9,927 nt of DNA from NCBI GenBank assembly GCA_040509055.1, contig JBEVLT010000097.1, positions 1 to 9,927 of the forward strand, written 5' to 3'. The notes beneath the pieces are model-generated. The model saw only the letters and a list, made by a program, of their open reading frames with translations, did not search any database and had not been told where the DNA came from. Below are positions 1-7,806 of this stretch, one piece after another; within the stretch, counting starts at the first letter, position 1, and each line of letters begins with the position of its first letter. Source of the stretch: JAJKIP01 sp040509055. Its GTDB lineage: Bacteria > Bacteroidota > Bacteroidia > Chitinophagales > Chitinophagaceae. The position numbers and the translations under genes were made by a program.

Positions 1-240
1 TCAAATAGAGTATGTGTATCATGTATTTTTGATGACGAAGTATTGAAAATGGTATCCAAACCGGTTTCAGCTGCTGAAATTGGAACAGGGCCCGCGCGCC
101 TGGCCGGAACAGACCGGTCCATTCCCTGCGTGATCATTTGCAGTTCAATTCTCCGGGACGGACGGCAATGGAGTTCTGCTGATTTTTGCCGGTTTTTTTG
201 TATTTTACAAACCTGTTTTCAAACCCGGACACTGGACTCA
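1..240. other. Upstream region of the T9SS cargo gene
   Basis: This stretch precedes the signal-peptide start at 241. The reading frame stays open back to an ATG at 43, but the 66 extra residues it would add show no recognisable domain and would bury the signal peptide, so I treat the region as non-coding leader. It holds a short inverted repeat, TTTCAGC at 65-71 and GCTGAAA at 73-79, with no T-run after it. T-rich sequence at 183-207 may be part of a promoter, but I could not find a well-spaced TTTG/TAnnTTTG pair. No end of an upstream gene can be identified. Confidence 0.5.
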
Positions 241-3200
241 ATGAGAAAATTTTGCTTCGTAAGTACCCTTGTACTTACACTACTGCTTTCGTGTATCGTT
301 AAAGCTCAGGACGTTTCAAATAAGGGAAAGGAGTTTTGGCTCGTTTTCCCCAGTCACGTTCCTTCCAGCGCTAATGCCAGTATGTCACTCTTTATAACCT
401 CGGACAAGAGTTCGAGGGGAACGATCACCGTCAACGGGTTTTCTACCACGTTCAGCGTATTGGCCAACCAGATATCTACCCCGATTTCTATTCCCTACAA
501 CAGGGCTTATGTGGCTGAAGCGGAAAGCGGCAATGTCGTCAACAAGGGCATACATGTGTTGGTAGACAACGGGCAGCCGCCGGTGGTGGTGTTTGCCCAT
601 ATTTTTGCCGGGTTCCGGTCGGAGGCCTCGCTCATCCTGCCGGTAACAGCTTTGGGACGAAAATATTTTTCTACCAATTTCTGGCAGGCCAGCACAGGCA
701 TTTCCCGCTCGCAGTTCCAGATCGTGGCTACCGAGCCCAATACGGTGGTACAGTACCAGCTGAGGAGGAACGGGGTGTTGGACGCGGCGGCGCAGACGAA
801 GACCCTGGTCAATGCCGGGGATGTGCTGCAGATCCAGAATACCCAGGACCTTTCGGGGAGCATTATCGAGTCGATCGCCACTTCTACCACCTCCTGCAAA
901 AAGATCGCGGTCTTTTCAGGCAGTTCAGCACTCAGCATCAGCAGCGCTACCTGCACCGGCAGCTCTTACGATCCGCTGTATCAGCAATGCTACCCGGTAA
1001 ATACCTGGGGGAATAATTTTGGTGTGCTGCCCCTGGCCAATAATGCCAATGGGTATCACCTCCGCATCATGGCGGCTGAAGACAATACAAGGGTCAGCAT
1101 CAACGGCAGCGTGGTGGCCGTACTGAACGCAGGGGAGTATTACCCCGCCACGGCCGTGCGTCCGACGCCGTTTACCGGACCCAGGACTGTTTCTTCCGAT
1201 AAGCCCATCTCGGTGGCCCAGTACCTGATGAGCTCCAACTGCAGCGGTTCTGCCAATATTCCCAGTACTACGCAATCACAGGGCGACCCTGATATGATCA
1301 TCCTGAACCCGGTGGAGCAAAGCATCAGGGATATCAATATATTCTCTTCCGACCTGCAGGCTATCCGGACCAAGTTCCTGTGCATCTATATGAAAACGGC
1401 CCAGACGGCCACGTTTAAGATCAACGGGGCGGCTCCAAGGGCCACGTTCCAGGTTATGCCCTCCCAGCCGGATTATTCCTACCTGATCGAAGACCTTACA
1501 TCCTATCCCACGCAATCGTTCCGCCTGACAGCCGACGACGGGTTTAATGCGATTACCTATGGCATGGGCGATGCGGAATCTTATGGCTACTCTGCCGGCA
1601 CCAACGTGATCGACCGTTACCAGTTCATAACAGTGAACAACCAGTTCGCTTCGGTTGATTTTGCCGCTGTTTGTTCCAACTCTCCTTTTTCACTTTCCAT
1701 GACGTTTCCTTACGAGCCCCTGCAGCTCGTCTGGTCCTTCAACGGACTTTATCCTGACGTGACGGTCAACAGCCCTGTGTATGACGAGACGATGGTGGTG
1801 GACGGGAAGACCTTATATAAATACAACCTGAGCGGAAGCTACACAGCTCCGAACACGCCGGGTACCTATCCCATTACGATCATCGCAGAAAATCCTACTA
1901 CGGACGGTTGCAGCGGCCGGCAGGAGATATCGTACGAGCTGGATGTATCCGCACCGCCGTCTGCCGATTTCACCTTTACCACGGATGGCTGCGTTTCCAA
2001 CCCGGTCACCTTTACCGACAATACCAGCAACCCCAGCGGCAGGCCCATCACGCACCGCCACTGGAATTTTGGCGACGGCAATACACAGGATGATGTGACC
2101 ACTACGGCGCACACCTATGCGTTAGCCGATAATTATAACGTTCGGTATACCGTTATCAATAATATCGGTTGCCGGTCGGCGAGCCCGGATACGGCGCGAC
2201 GGACCGTGACGCTGAACAATCCGCCGACGGCCCGCTTTAGTGCCACCGGTACCTATTGCACCGGCAACAGCATTACGTTCAAAGACGAGTCTACCATCGG
2301 TGGCGGCGGAGCCATTTCCAAATGGACCTGGGACTTCGGCGACGGTTCGCCGGTAGTCGTTACGGGCACCGGTGCCGATCAAACGCATACCTATGCCACA
2401 ACCGGCAACTTCACGGTAAAACTTACCGTGGAAACAGCCTCGGGCTGCCGCAGCAATGAATTTCCGCTGCCCATCACCGTTCATCCCAAACCGGTGGTGG
2501 ACTTTACCCTGCCGGGTACTGTTTGTATTGCGGAAAACCCCGCTTCGTTTACCAGCACATCCACCATCAGCGATGGTTCGGAAAGCCTGTTTACCTACAC
2601 CTGGGATTTTGGCGATGCGTCTCCTGCGGGTAGTGGTCAAACTGCTTCCCATACATATACAGGCACCGGTCCCTTTCCCGTGAAGCTGATAGTAAAATCG
2701 AATAACGGCTGTACGGAGACCAGCACCAAAACATTGAGTACCCTGTATGCACCGCCGGTAGCCGGCTTCAATGCCCCGGCCGAAGTGTGTATCGGTACAT
2801 CCATCACCTTCAACGACATCAGCACTGCACCGGGCAGCTCTGTTACCCAATGGCAATGGAACTTCGGCGACCTGACCTCATCTACCGACGAAGACCCGGT
2901 GAAAACCTATGCCACTGCCGGGGCCTATACCGTTACCTTATCAGTCACCTCAGCCCAGGGCTGCCATTCGGTCAATCCACCGGTATCGCACCCCGTAACG
3001 GTCAATCCCGTACCGGTAGCCGACTTTACCATCAGCACCCCGGGTTGCGAACAGCAGGACGTGACATTTACCAGTACCGCATCCGGCGGCACGCTGGTAA
3101 AATGGACCTGGGATTATGGCGAGGGTAGTCCGGTGACCATGACCAACGGAAACCCTGTTGTACATAATTATGCCACGAGCAACAGCTATACCGCCACACT

Positions 3201-4581
3201 GCAGGTAGAGACCGACAAGGGTTGTAAAAGCAGCGTGGTGCCGAAGCCCGTAACGATCAATCCCTTGCCGGCGCCTGCGTTTACCACGCCGGTAGCCTGT
3301 ATCAACGACCAGGCGGCTTTTGCCGGTACCGCTACCATTGCTTCGGGCAGCGTCACAGGATGGGAGTGGAGTTTTGGCGATGTCAATGCCAATCCCGGCA
3401 ACCCCAATACATCCGGCGTGCAAACCCCAACGCACCAGTTTACCGTGGCCGGTGACTATACCGTACAGCTGACTGCTGCCAGCGCTGCGGGTTGTAAAAA
3501 CGCTGTGGACCATACGTTCACCGTGAATGGCGACGGACTCACACCCGGGTTTACCCTCGTCAATACAGGCGTGCTTTGCAGCGACAAAGAGATCACCATC
3601 CGCGATGCATCGGCCATCGATGCCGGTAAGATCATCCGGGTAGAGATATTCTGGGATCCCGCCGACCTGAGCATCAAAACCGTGGATACCGACCCCGCCG
3701 TTGGCAAAACCTATACGCATACCTATCCGGCTTTCGGGTCGCCGGCCACCCGGACCTACCGGGTGCAATACGATATTTACTCGGGAACGAACTGCGTGGA
3801 AAGTCACTTTGAGGATATCACGCTGCAGGCCATACCGCAGGTGGTGTTCAGTGCGGTGGTCCCGGTGTGCAGCAACGTGGCCACGCTCAACCTGGCCCCG
3901 CACGTAACGCTGTCCAACGCATTGCCGGGTTCCGGTGTGTTCAGCGGTACAGGCGTATCCCCGGCCGGTGTGTTTACACCCGCCACGGCCGGAGTTGGTT
4001 CGCAGGAAATTACATATACGTTCACCGCCGACAACGGATGTATCAATACAAAGCAGCAGACTGTAGTCGTGAACCCCACTCCCAAAGCCGATGCCGGCCC
4101 GGACAAATTTGTACTGGAAGGCGGCATGGCTACGATGACACCTGTGCTGGTGACCGGTATCCCGGTCAGCTACGAATGGTCGCCCGCTACCTGGCTCAAC
4201 AATGCGTTCATACCGAATGCCGTGGTGTCCCCGCTGGGCGATCAGCCCTACAAGCTTACCGTTACCTCGGACAAGGGATGTGTTACTACCGACGAGCTTT
4301 TCGTGAAGCTGCTGCTCGACCCGGTGATCCCGAATATCTTCAGCCCCAACGGCGATGGCATTCATGACAAATGGGTCATCGAATCGCTTGAAAGCTACCC
4401 GGGCTGCGTGGTACAGATCTATAACCGCTACGGCCAGCCCATCTACAAAGTAGTGAACTACACCACGCCGTGGGATGGCAGGGTGAACGGCAAAGACGTG
4501 CCGGTAGGAACGTATTATTATATCATTGATCCCAAAAACGGAAGAAAACCCATTACAGGCTACTTAGATATAATCCGCTAA
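241..4581 (+). CDS. Secreted multidomain PKD protein with T9SS type B (CHU_C) sorting domain
   Basis: Large secreted or cell-surface protein of 1446 residues, expected to cross the inner membrane by Sec and the outer membrane by the type IX secretion system. The start at 241 (MRKFCF) gives a clear signal peptide, with likely cleavage after VKA at residue 22. Residues about 29-460 (GKEFWLVFP...) resemble the IgGFc-binding-protein N-terminal region common in Bacteroidota surface proteins, and about 461-573 look like an Ig-like domain. Six PKD domains follow at about 574-1100, each with a W-[ND/EST]-[FY]-G-[DE] core such as WNFGDGN, WDFGDGS and WDYGEGS. Three weaker Ig/PKD-like domains fill about 1101-1361. 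Residues 1362-1446 are the gliding-motility-associated C-terminal domain, with IFSPNGDG, IYNRYGQPIY, WDG and VPVGTYYYII. Such domains act as T9SS sorting signals. PKD and IgGFc-like domains suggest adhesion or carbohydrate/protein binding, but no catalytic domain is visible and the ligand is unknown. The next gene starts 3 bp after the stop, so the two are probably cotranscribed. A start at 43 is possible but would mask the signal peptide. Confidence 0.92.
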   Translation: MRKFCFVSTLVLTLLLSCIVKAQDVSNKGKEFWLVFPSHVPSSANASMSLFITSDKSSRGTITVNGFSTTFSVLANQISTPISIPYNRAYVAEAESGNVVNKGIHVLVDNGQPPVVVFAHIFAGFRSEASLILPVTALGRKYFSTNFWQASTGISRSQFQIVATEPNTVVQYQLRRNGVLDAAAQTKTLVNAGDVLQIQNTQDLSGSIIESIATSTTSCKKIAVFSGSSALSISSATCTGSSYDPLYQQCYPVNTWGNNFGVLPLANNANGYHLRIMAAEDNTRVSINGSVVAVLNAGEYYPATAVRPTPFTGPRTVSSDKPISVAQYLMSSNCSGSANIPSTTQSQGDPDMIILNPVEQSIRDINIFSSDLQAIRTKFLCIYMKTAQTATFKINGAAPRATFQVMPSQPDYSYLIEDLTSYPTQSFRLTADDGFNAITYGMGDAESYGYSAGTNVIDRYQFITVNNQFASVDFAAVCSNSPFSLSMTFPYEPLQLVWSFNGLYPDVTVNSPVYDETMVVDGKTLYKYNLSGSYTAPNTPGTYPITIIAENPTTDGCSGRQEISYELDVSAPPSADFTFTTDGCVSNPVTFTDNTSNPSGRPITHRHWNFGDGNTQDDVTTTAHTYALADNYNVRYTVINNIGCRSASPDTARRTVTLNNPPTARFSATGTYCTGNSITFKDESTIGGGGAISKWTWDFGDGSPVVVTGTGADQTHTYATTGNFTVKLTVETASGCRSNEFPLPITVHPKPVVDFTLPGTVCIAENPASFTSTSTISDGSESLFTYTWDFGDASPAGSGQTASHTYTGTGPFPVKLIVKSNNGCTETSTKTLSTLYAPPVAGFNAPAEVCIGTSITFNDISTAPGSSVTQWQWNFGDLTSSTDEDPVKTYATAGAYTVTLSVTSAQGCHSVNPPVSHPVTVNPVPVADFTISTPGCEQQDVTFTSTASGGTLVKWTWDYGEGSPVTMTNGNPVVHNYATSNSYTATLQVETDKGCKSSVVPKPVTINPLPAPAFTTPVACINDQAAFAGTATIASGSVTGWEWSFGDVNANPGNPNTSGVQTPTHQFTVAGDYTVQLTAASAAGCKNAVDHTFTVNGDGLTPGFTLVNTGVLCSDKEITIRDASAIDAGKIIRVEIFWDPADLSIKTVDTDPAVGKTYTHTYPAFGSPATRTYRVQYDIYSGTNCVESHFEDITLQAIPQVVFSAVVPVCSNVATLNLAPHVTLSNALPGSGVFSGTGVSPAGVFTPATAGVGSQEITYTFTADNGCINTKQQTVVVNPTPKADAGPDKFVLEGGMATMTPVLVTGIPVSYEWSPATWLNNAFIPNAVVSPLGDQPYKLTVTSDKGCVTTDELFVKLLLDPVIPNIFSPNGDGIHDKWVIESLESYPGCVVQIYNRYGQPIYKVVNYTTPWDGRVNGKDVPVGTYYYIIDPKNGRKPITGYLDIIR
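1960..3540 (+). repeat. Array of six PKD domains within the cargo protein
   Basis: Six consecutive domains of about 85-90 residues, encoded at roughly 1960-2220, 2221-2490, 2494-2757, 2758-3015, 3016-3270 and 3271-3540. Each has an early cysteine (GC, YC, VC, VC, GC, AC), a central W-x-[FY]-G-[DE] motif, an H/Y-containing strand before a GxYTV/NFTV-like strand, and a late GC pair (IGC, SGC, NGC, QGC, KGC, AGC). The copies have diverged at the protein level, and I did not see near-identical DNA repeats. The array probably acts as a stalk or spacer holding the N-terminal region away from the cell surface (inference from PKD proteins generally). Confidence 0.85.
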
Positions 4582-4584
4582 CCG

Positions 4585-5622
4585 ATGAGAAAGATTTGGC
4601 TGTTCGCCGGTGTTTGTTGCTTGCTGAATGTAGCTGTTGCGCAGCAGCGTCCGCATTATACCCAGTATATCCTCAATAATTATATTATCAATCCTGCATT
4701 GACCGGGATCGAGAACTATACCGACGTCAAGATCAGTGTAAGGGACCAGTGGGTAGGGCTGCGCGGCGCCCCCCGCACCACGTATTTTACGATACATGGA
4801 CCGATTGGTAAGAAGGATTATACCACTACGCCTACCTCTTTTGATATACCGGGCCAAAACCCGCGGGGCAATTCGTACTGGGAGTCGTACACGCCCTCCG
4901 AGCCGCACCACGGCATCGGCATGGCGATCGTCAATGACAAAACCGGCAATTTCAACCGCTTTACCGCAACGGCCAGCTATGCTTACCACCTGGGGCTGAC
5001 TGCCCGTACCAACCTGGCCGCCGGGTTTGCCGCTGGCATCACGTCGGTAGGGTTAAATGCGGACGGGAAGGCGTATTTCGGTACAGACCCTTCAGACCCG
5101 GCCGTGGGCGGCTCTGTGGCCCGCGAGCTGAAAAAGATCAAACCCGACCTGTCGGTAGGCCTCTGGCTATATTCGGCCGACTATTTTATCGGCATTGCCG
5201 GCCAGCAGGTCATCCCGCAAAAGCTGGCCTACGTGGACGATGCTACTTTTAAAACCAAGGGTAAACTGGTGCCGCACATCTTCCTCACTGCCGGCTACCG
5301 CTTTTTGCTGAACGAAGATGTCAATGCCGTACCCTCCCTGATGGTCAAGTACATCAGCGGCGCCTTTAAAAACGATTACCAGGCCGAAGTGAACCTGAAG
5401 CTCCAGTACCGCGATTTGTTCTGGGTAGGAGGCAGCTACCGGCAGTTTGACGGGTATGCAGCCATGCTGGGGCTGAACGTAGCCAATACCATCAATGTGG
5501 GCTATGCTTACGATTTTACAAAAACAGACCTCGCCACCTTCAGCAAAGGCACGCATGAGCTCATTGTGGGCTTCCTGATCGGCAACCGCTATGGCGATAC
5601 CTGCCCGCGGAATGTATGGTAA
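4585..5622 (+). CDS. PorP/SprF-family type IX secretion system membrane protein
   Basis: A 345-residue outer-membrane protein of the PorP/SprF family. These proteins work with the type IX secretion system and are commonly encoded next to cargo proteins with type B sorting domains; SprF in Flavobacterium johnsoniae is needed for secretion of the adhesin SprB (established for that family). The sequence has a signal peptide (MRKIWLF to VAVA, cleavage after residue 19). The family's N-terminal signature follows directly: QQRPHYTQYILNNYIINPAL, TG, then a VRDQWVGLRGAP segment. The rest is an alternating beta-strand pattern with GYRF, YRQFDGYAAMLGL and VGYAYDFTKTDL stretches typical of the barrel, ending HELIVGFLIGNR. 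Length is in the usual 300-350 range. It starts 3 bp after the cargo stop, so the pair is almost certainly one transcript. The likely job is export or surface retention of the upstream protein. It is less likely to be the core PorP of the secretion machine, which usually lies elsewhere with other secretion genes. Confidence 0.9.
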   Translation: MRKIWLFAGVCCLLNVAVAQQRPHYTQYILNNYIINPALTGIENYTDVKISVRDQWVGLRGAPRTTYFTIHGPIGKKDYTTTPTSFDIPGQNPRGNSYWESYTPSEPHHGIGMAIVNDKTGNFNRFTATASYAYHLGLTARTNLAAGFAAGITSVGLNADGKAYFGTDPSDPAVGGSVARELKKIKPDLSVGLWLYSADYFIGIAGQQVIPQKLAYVDDATFKTKGKLVPHIFLTAGYRFLLNEDVNAVPSLMVKYISGAFKNDYQAEVNLKLQYRDLFWVGGSYRQFDGYAAMLGLNVANTINVGYAYDFTKTDLATFSKGTHELIVGFLIGNRYGDTCPRNVW

Positions 5623-5735
5623 ACCAGGAGAAGGGAAGGGCTACATGGGTTTCCTGCAGACATGATCGTATACTCCATTGTATTAACCTGAAGCGGTATT
5701 TGCCGCACTGAATCAGTTGTTACCAGCTAACGGAC

Positions 5736-5812
5736 CGGCAGGTTTTCCTGGCAGGACCGGATAAAGAAGAACGAGATTGTAGCTGGTTCGTTCCCTGCCG
5801 TCGATGTTTTTT
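5736..5812 (+). other. Nested inverted repeats with downstream T-run, possible plus-strand terminator
   Basis: An outer arm CGGCAGG (5736-5742) pairs with CCTGCCG (5794-5800). Immediately inside the right arm, TCGTTC (5788-5793) pairs with GAACGA (5769-5774). The unpaired left part contains its own small palindrome TCCTG-G-CAGGA. A run of six T follows at 5807-5812, six bases after the stem. It lies about 110 bp past the PorP/SprF stop and could end that transcript, but the gap before the T-run and the large bulge make it a poor classical terminator. Confidence 0.25.
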
Positions 5813-5979
5813 CAATATATGCTGCGCTGAATGACCGGGTACTTATTCAACCTGCGTTACCAGGTTGCTGCGCCGGCTGGCCTGTAAAAAGGATGTAACG
5901 ATACTGTATATTCCATGACTATCCGACTAACCCCATCCCGGTTAATCGTTAGCTGGTACAGTTCACTCACTGGTTACAT

Positions 5980-6008
5980 AAAAAAAGAACGAAACAGGTG
6001 TTTCGTTC
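5980..6008 (-). terminator. Intrinsic terminator of the blaI-like/M56 operon
   Basis: A perfect 10-bp inverted repeat has arms GAACGAAACA (5987-5996) and TGTTTCGTTC (5999-6008), separated by GG; sterically the loop is probably AGGT. On the minus strand the stem is followed directly by seven T (the A-run at 5980-5986 on the plus strand). It sits 65 bp past the stop codon of the M56 peptidase gene. The plus strand has no T-run after the stem, so it should work in one direction only. Confidence 0.8.
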
Positions 6009-6073
6009 CATAAGCGGGTTGGTTTCTCAATATTACTTTTTAACAGTCCGTCAGACTGTGTATAAACAGGTGC

Positions 6074-7795
6074 TTACAGCCGTACGATCTTTTTGGGGCG
6101 TACCACCCTGATCTTGTCGATCGCCTTTTGCAGTTGTACTTTTTTAGTCTCGATGGATTGAATGGTAATATCCGTATCCGGAATAGCCGGCTGATTTTCC
6201 TTTGTCATTTCTTTTTGCAGGCTGGAAAGATTGGAGAGCGCGACGGTATATACCTGCTGCAGGCTGTCCAGGCGGATGCCGGCCAGCGCGTAGTTCAGCT
6301 GCTCGTTGATCACGGGCCAGTCGATCCTGTCGTAGGCGATCCGCAGTTTGTCGCCCATTTTCTGCCAGTCCGCATTGGTAAATTTCTGTACATACACGTC
6401 TTTTACCTGCTCTTTTTCCGTGGTCGTCATCACATCGGCGATCGTAAATTCCATTTCCTTCCACTTGATCTCGCCGATTACCTTTTTCGATTCTTCCAGG
6501 GCTTTTTGTACCTGCAGCTCTTCGGCGGCATTCAATTGGGGAACGACGTCCTGTACATGGCTGATATAGGCATACTGCTGATCGTGTGCGGCCGGTAATT
6601 CTTCAACGATATCCTCCTGCTCACCCGGTAGCGTTGCGGCCACGGCGGCACCGGCAGGAGCCTGCTCCTGCGGGGAAATATGGTTGACAACAGGGGAGGT
6701 TGCATTTTCTGCTATCGAAGCATTGACGTTTTTATCGTAGTCGTCGCCCAGGAACTCGTAGGCCAGCGGCAACCGGGCATAGGAATAATCGGTACCACCG
6801 GTAACACCGGCAGGGTTCTTCAGGATCAGGATGGCATTGAGGCCGGCAAAGCAAAGCAGGGCGGCTATCACACCGGCCAGCCTGGTAAAAGAGAAAACCG
6901 GTTTGGGTCGAATGCCCAGTATCCACTCGATCCGCTGGCGGAATTCGCTTTTTTTACCGTCTGATGCAGCTACGGTGAGGGAGTGTTTGGGAACATGGGC
7001 TGCTTTTTCAAGCACCAGCAGGGCCGTGGCATAGCCATGCGGCTCGTACTGGAACTGCATCACCGTTTCATCGCAGCTTTTTTCCCGTTCCCGCCCGATG
7101 ATGCGGATAAACGCTTTTACAAAGGGATTGAAATAAAGGAGGGTCTGCACCAGCCGGGTAAGCAGGTTGATAAAATAATCATTGCGCCGGATATGCGACA
7201 GCTCGTGCAGCAGCACGGCTTCGATCTGGCTGGGGTTCAGGTGATTGACAGCCGCCAGCGGCAGCAGGATGATGGGCCGGATATACCCGACGGTCACCGG
7301 AGAAGTGATCAGCTCAGACATCCAGATATGCACGGGCCGGCGGATGCCCATGCCGGCAGCGATCTTCTGCACGAACATTCTCCATTCTACCCCGGCCCTT
7401 GATAGCCCGTAGCGGCGGATGACCTGCACATAGCGGTAATTCCGGACAAAGTTGAGAACGGGAAAGACCAGTAAGATCAGGTAAAGCACCGATGCTGCCG
7501 GCAGGAGCGTGTTCATCGAATCGGCGAGTACGGTGTTGCCGGTATGAAAAAAACCGGCATAGCCTTCACCACCCGCAGCGGCGTCGGTAGCCGCTATGGC
7601 AAAGGTGAAAACAAACCAGGCAAAGCCTGCAAAAAGCAGCAAAGCCGCAAGCGTGCTTCGCTGCGGCGACCGGGTGATCCTGAATACCGAAACGAAGAAC
7701 TGGTAGGCTATCCACAATAGGGCCATTTGCCACAGGCTGTTGAACACAGCCCATCCGAGCGCCTGCAACAGGGTTGATTGACCGATAGCAGCCAT
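6074..7795 (-). CDS. BlaR1-like M56 family membrane metallopeptidase
   Basis: A 573-residue integral membrane zinc peptidase of the BlaR1/MecR1 type, expected to sense an outside signal and trigger inactivation of the neighbouring repressor. Hydrophobic segments lie at about 11-38, 47-69 and 98-118, with another at 303-325 after the catalytic region. The zinc motif HELSH is at 197-201, within the pattern IEAVLLHELSHIRRNDY. The downstream ExxxD (E238-KSC-D242) fits the third-ligand motif of M56/M48-type enzymes. The C-terminal region of about 250 residues (326-573) should face the periplasm. It has no obvious SxxK/SxN/KTG penicillin-binding motifs, unlike Staphylococcus BlaR1; instead it is low-complexity up to about 400, then helical with tryptophan-containing segments at W444, W477 and W493 and a likely coiled coil near 505-530. 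The inducer is therefore unknown, and beta-lactam is not implied. The gene starts 11 bp after the repressor stop, so the two form one operon. Confidence 0.9.
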   Translation of the reverse strand: MAAIGQSTLLQALGWAVFNSLWQMALLWIAYQFFVSVFRITRSPQRSTLAALLLFAGFAWFVFTFAIAATDAAAGGEGYAGFFHTGNTVLADSMNTLLPAASVLYLILLVFPVLNFVRNYRYVQVIRRYGLSRAGVEWRMFVQKIAAGMGIRRPVHIWMSELITSPVTVGYIRPIILLPLAAVNHLNPSQIEAVLLHELSHIRRNDYFINLLTRLVQTLLYFNPFVKAFIRIIGREREKSCDETVMQFQYEPHGYATALLVLEKAAHVPKHSLTVAASDGKKSEFRQRIEWILGIRPKPVFSFTRLAGVIAALLCFAGLNAILILKNPAGVTGGTDYSYARLPLAYEFLGDDYDKNVNASIAENATSPVVNHISPQEQAPAGAAVAATLPGEQEDIVEELPAAHDQQYAYISHVQDVVPQLNAAEELQVQKALEESKKVIGEIKWKEMEFTIADVMTTTEKEQVKDVYVQKFTNADWQKMGDKLRIAYDRIDWPVINEQLNYALAGIRLDSLQQVYTVALSNLSSLQKEMTKENQPAIPDTDITIQSIETKKVQLQKAIDKIRVVRPKKIVRL

Positions 7796-7806
7796 GGTTC
7801 GATTGG

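Larger units (their letters stand above)
5623..6073. other. Convergent intergenic region, no gene seen
   Basis: About 450 bp between the plus-strand PorP/SprF gene and the minus-strand M56 peptidase gene. I see no convincing coding sequence. It holds a strong minus-strand terminator near 5980-6008 and a weaker nested inverted-repeat structure at 5736-5800. It also has small dyads at 5848-5867 (CAACCTG, 6-base loop, CAGGTTG) and 6043-6059 (ACAGTC, 5-base loop, GACTGT). Neither small dyad is followed by a T-run on the strand where it would matter. Confidence 0.6.

Noticed and set aside
43..240. N-terminal extension of the cargo gene to the ATG at 43
   Set aside because: It would place 66 nondescript residues before a good signal peptide. 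The start at 241 fits a secreted protein.
2122..2856. Open frame of 244 codons on the minus strand over the PKD array
   Set aside because: It mirrors the repeated Gly/Thr/Asp-rich codons of the PKD domains and has no independent coding evidence.
1960..3540. Repeat array as a CRISPR or tandem DNA repeat
   Set aside because: The periodicity of about 260 bp is protein-level PKD domain repetition in an open frame; the DNA copies are divergent, with no short identical repeats or unique spacers.
2950..4365. Long open frame of 471 codons on the minus strand inside the cargo gene
   Set aside because: It lies wholly antisense to a protein with clear PKD and sorting domains. Its product shows no domain or signal peptide and has shadow-like composition rich in G, R, H and V.
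5666..5672. TCGTATA identical to a BlaI operator half-site
   Set aside because: The other half is absent at the right spacing and no promoter is near, so a single 7-base match is likely chance.
6043..6059. Dyad ACAGTC-N5-GACTGT as a terminator
   Set aside because: Only six base pairs and no T-run after the stem on either strand; the stronger terminator lies just beyond.
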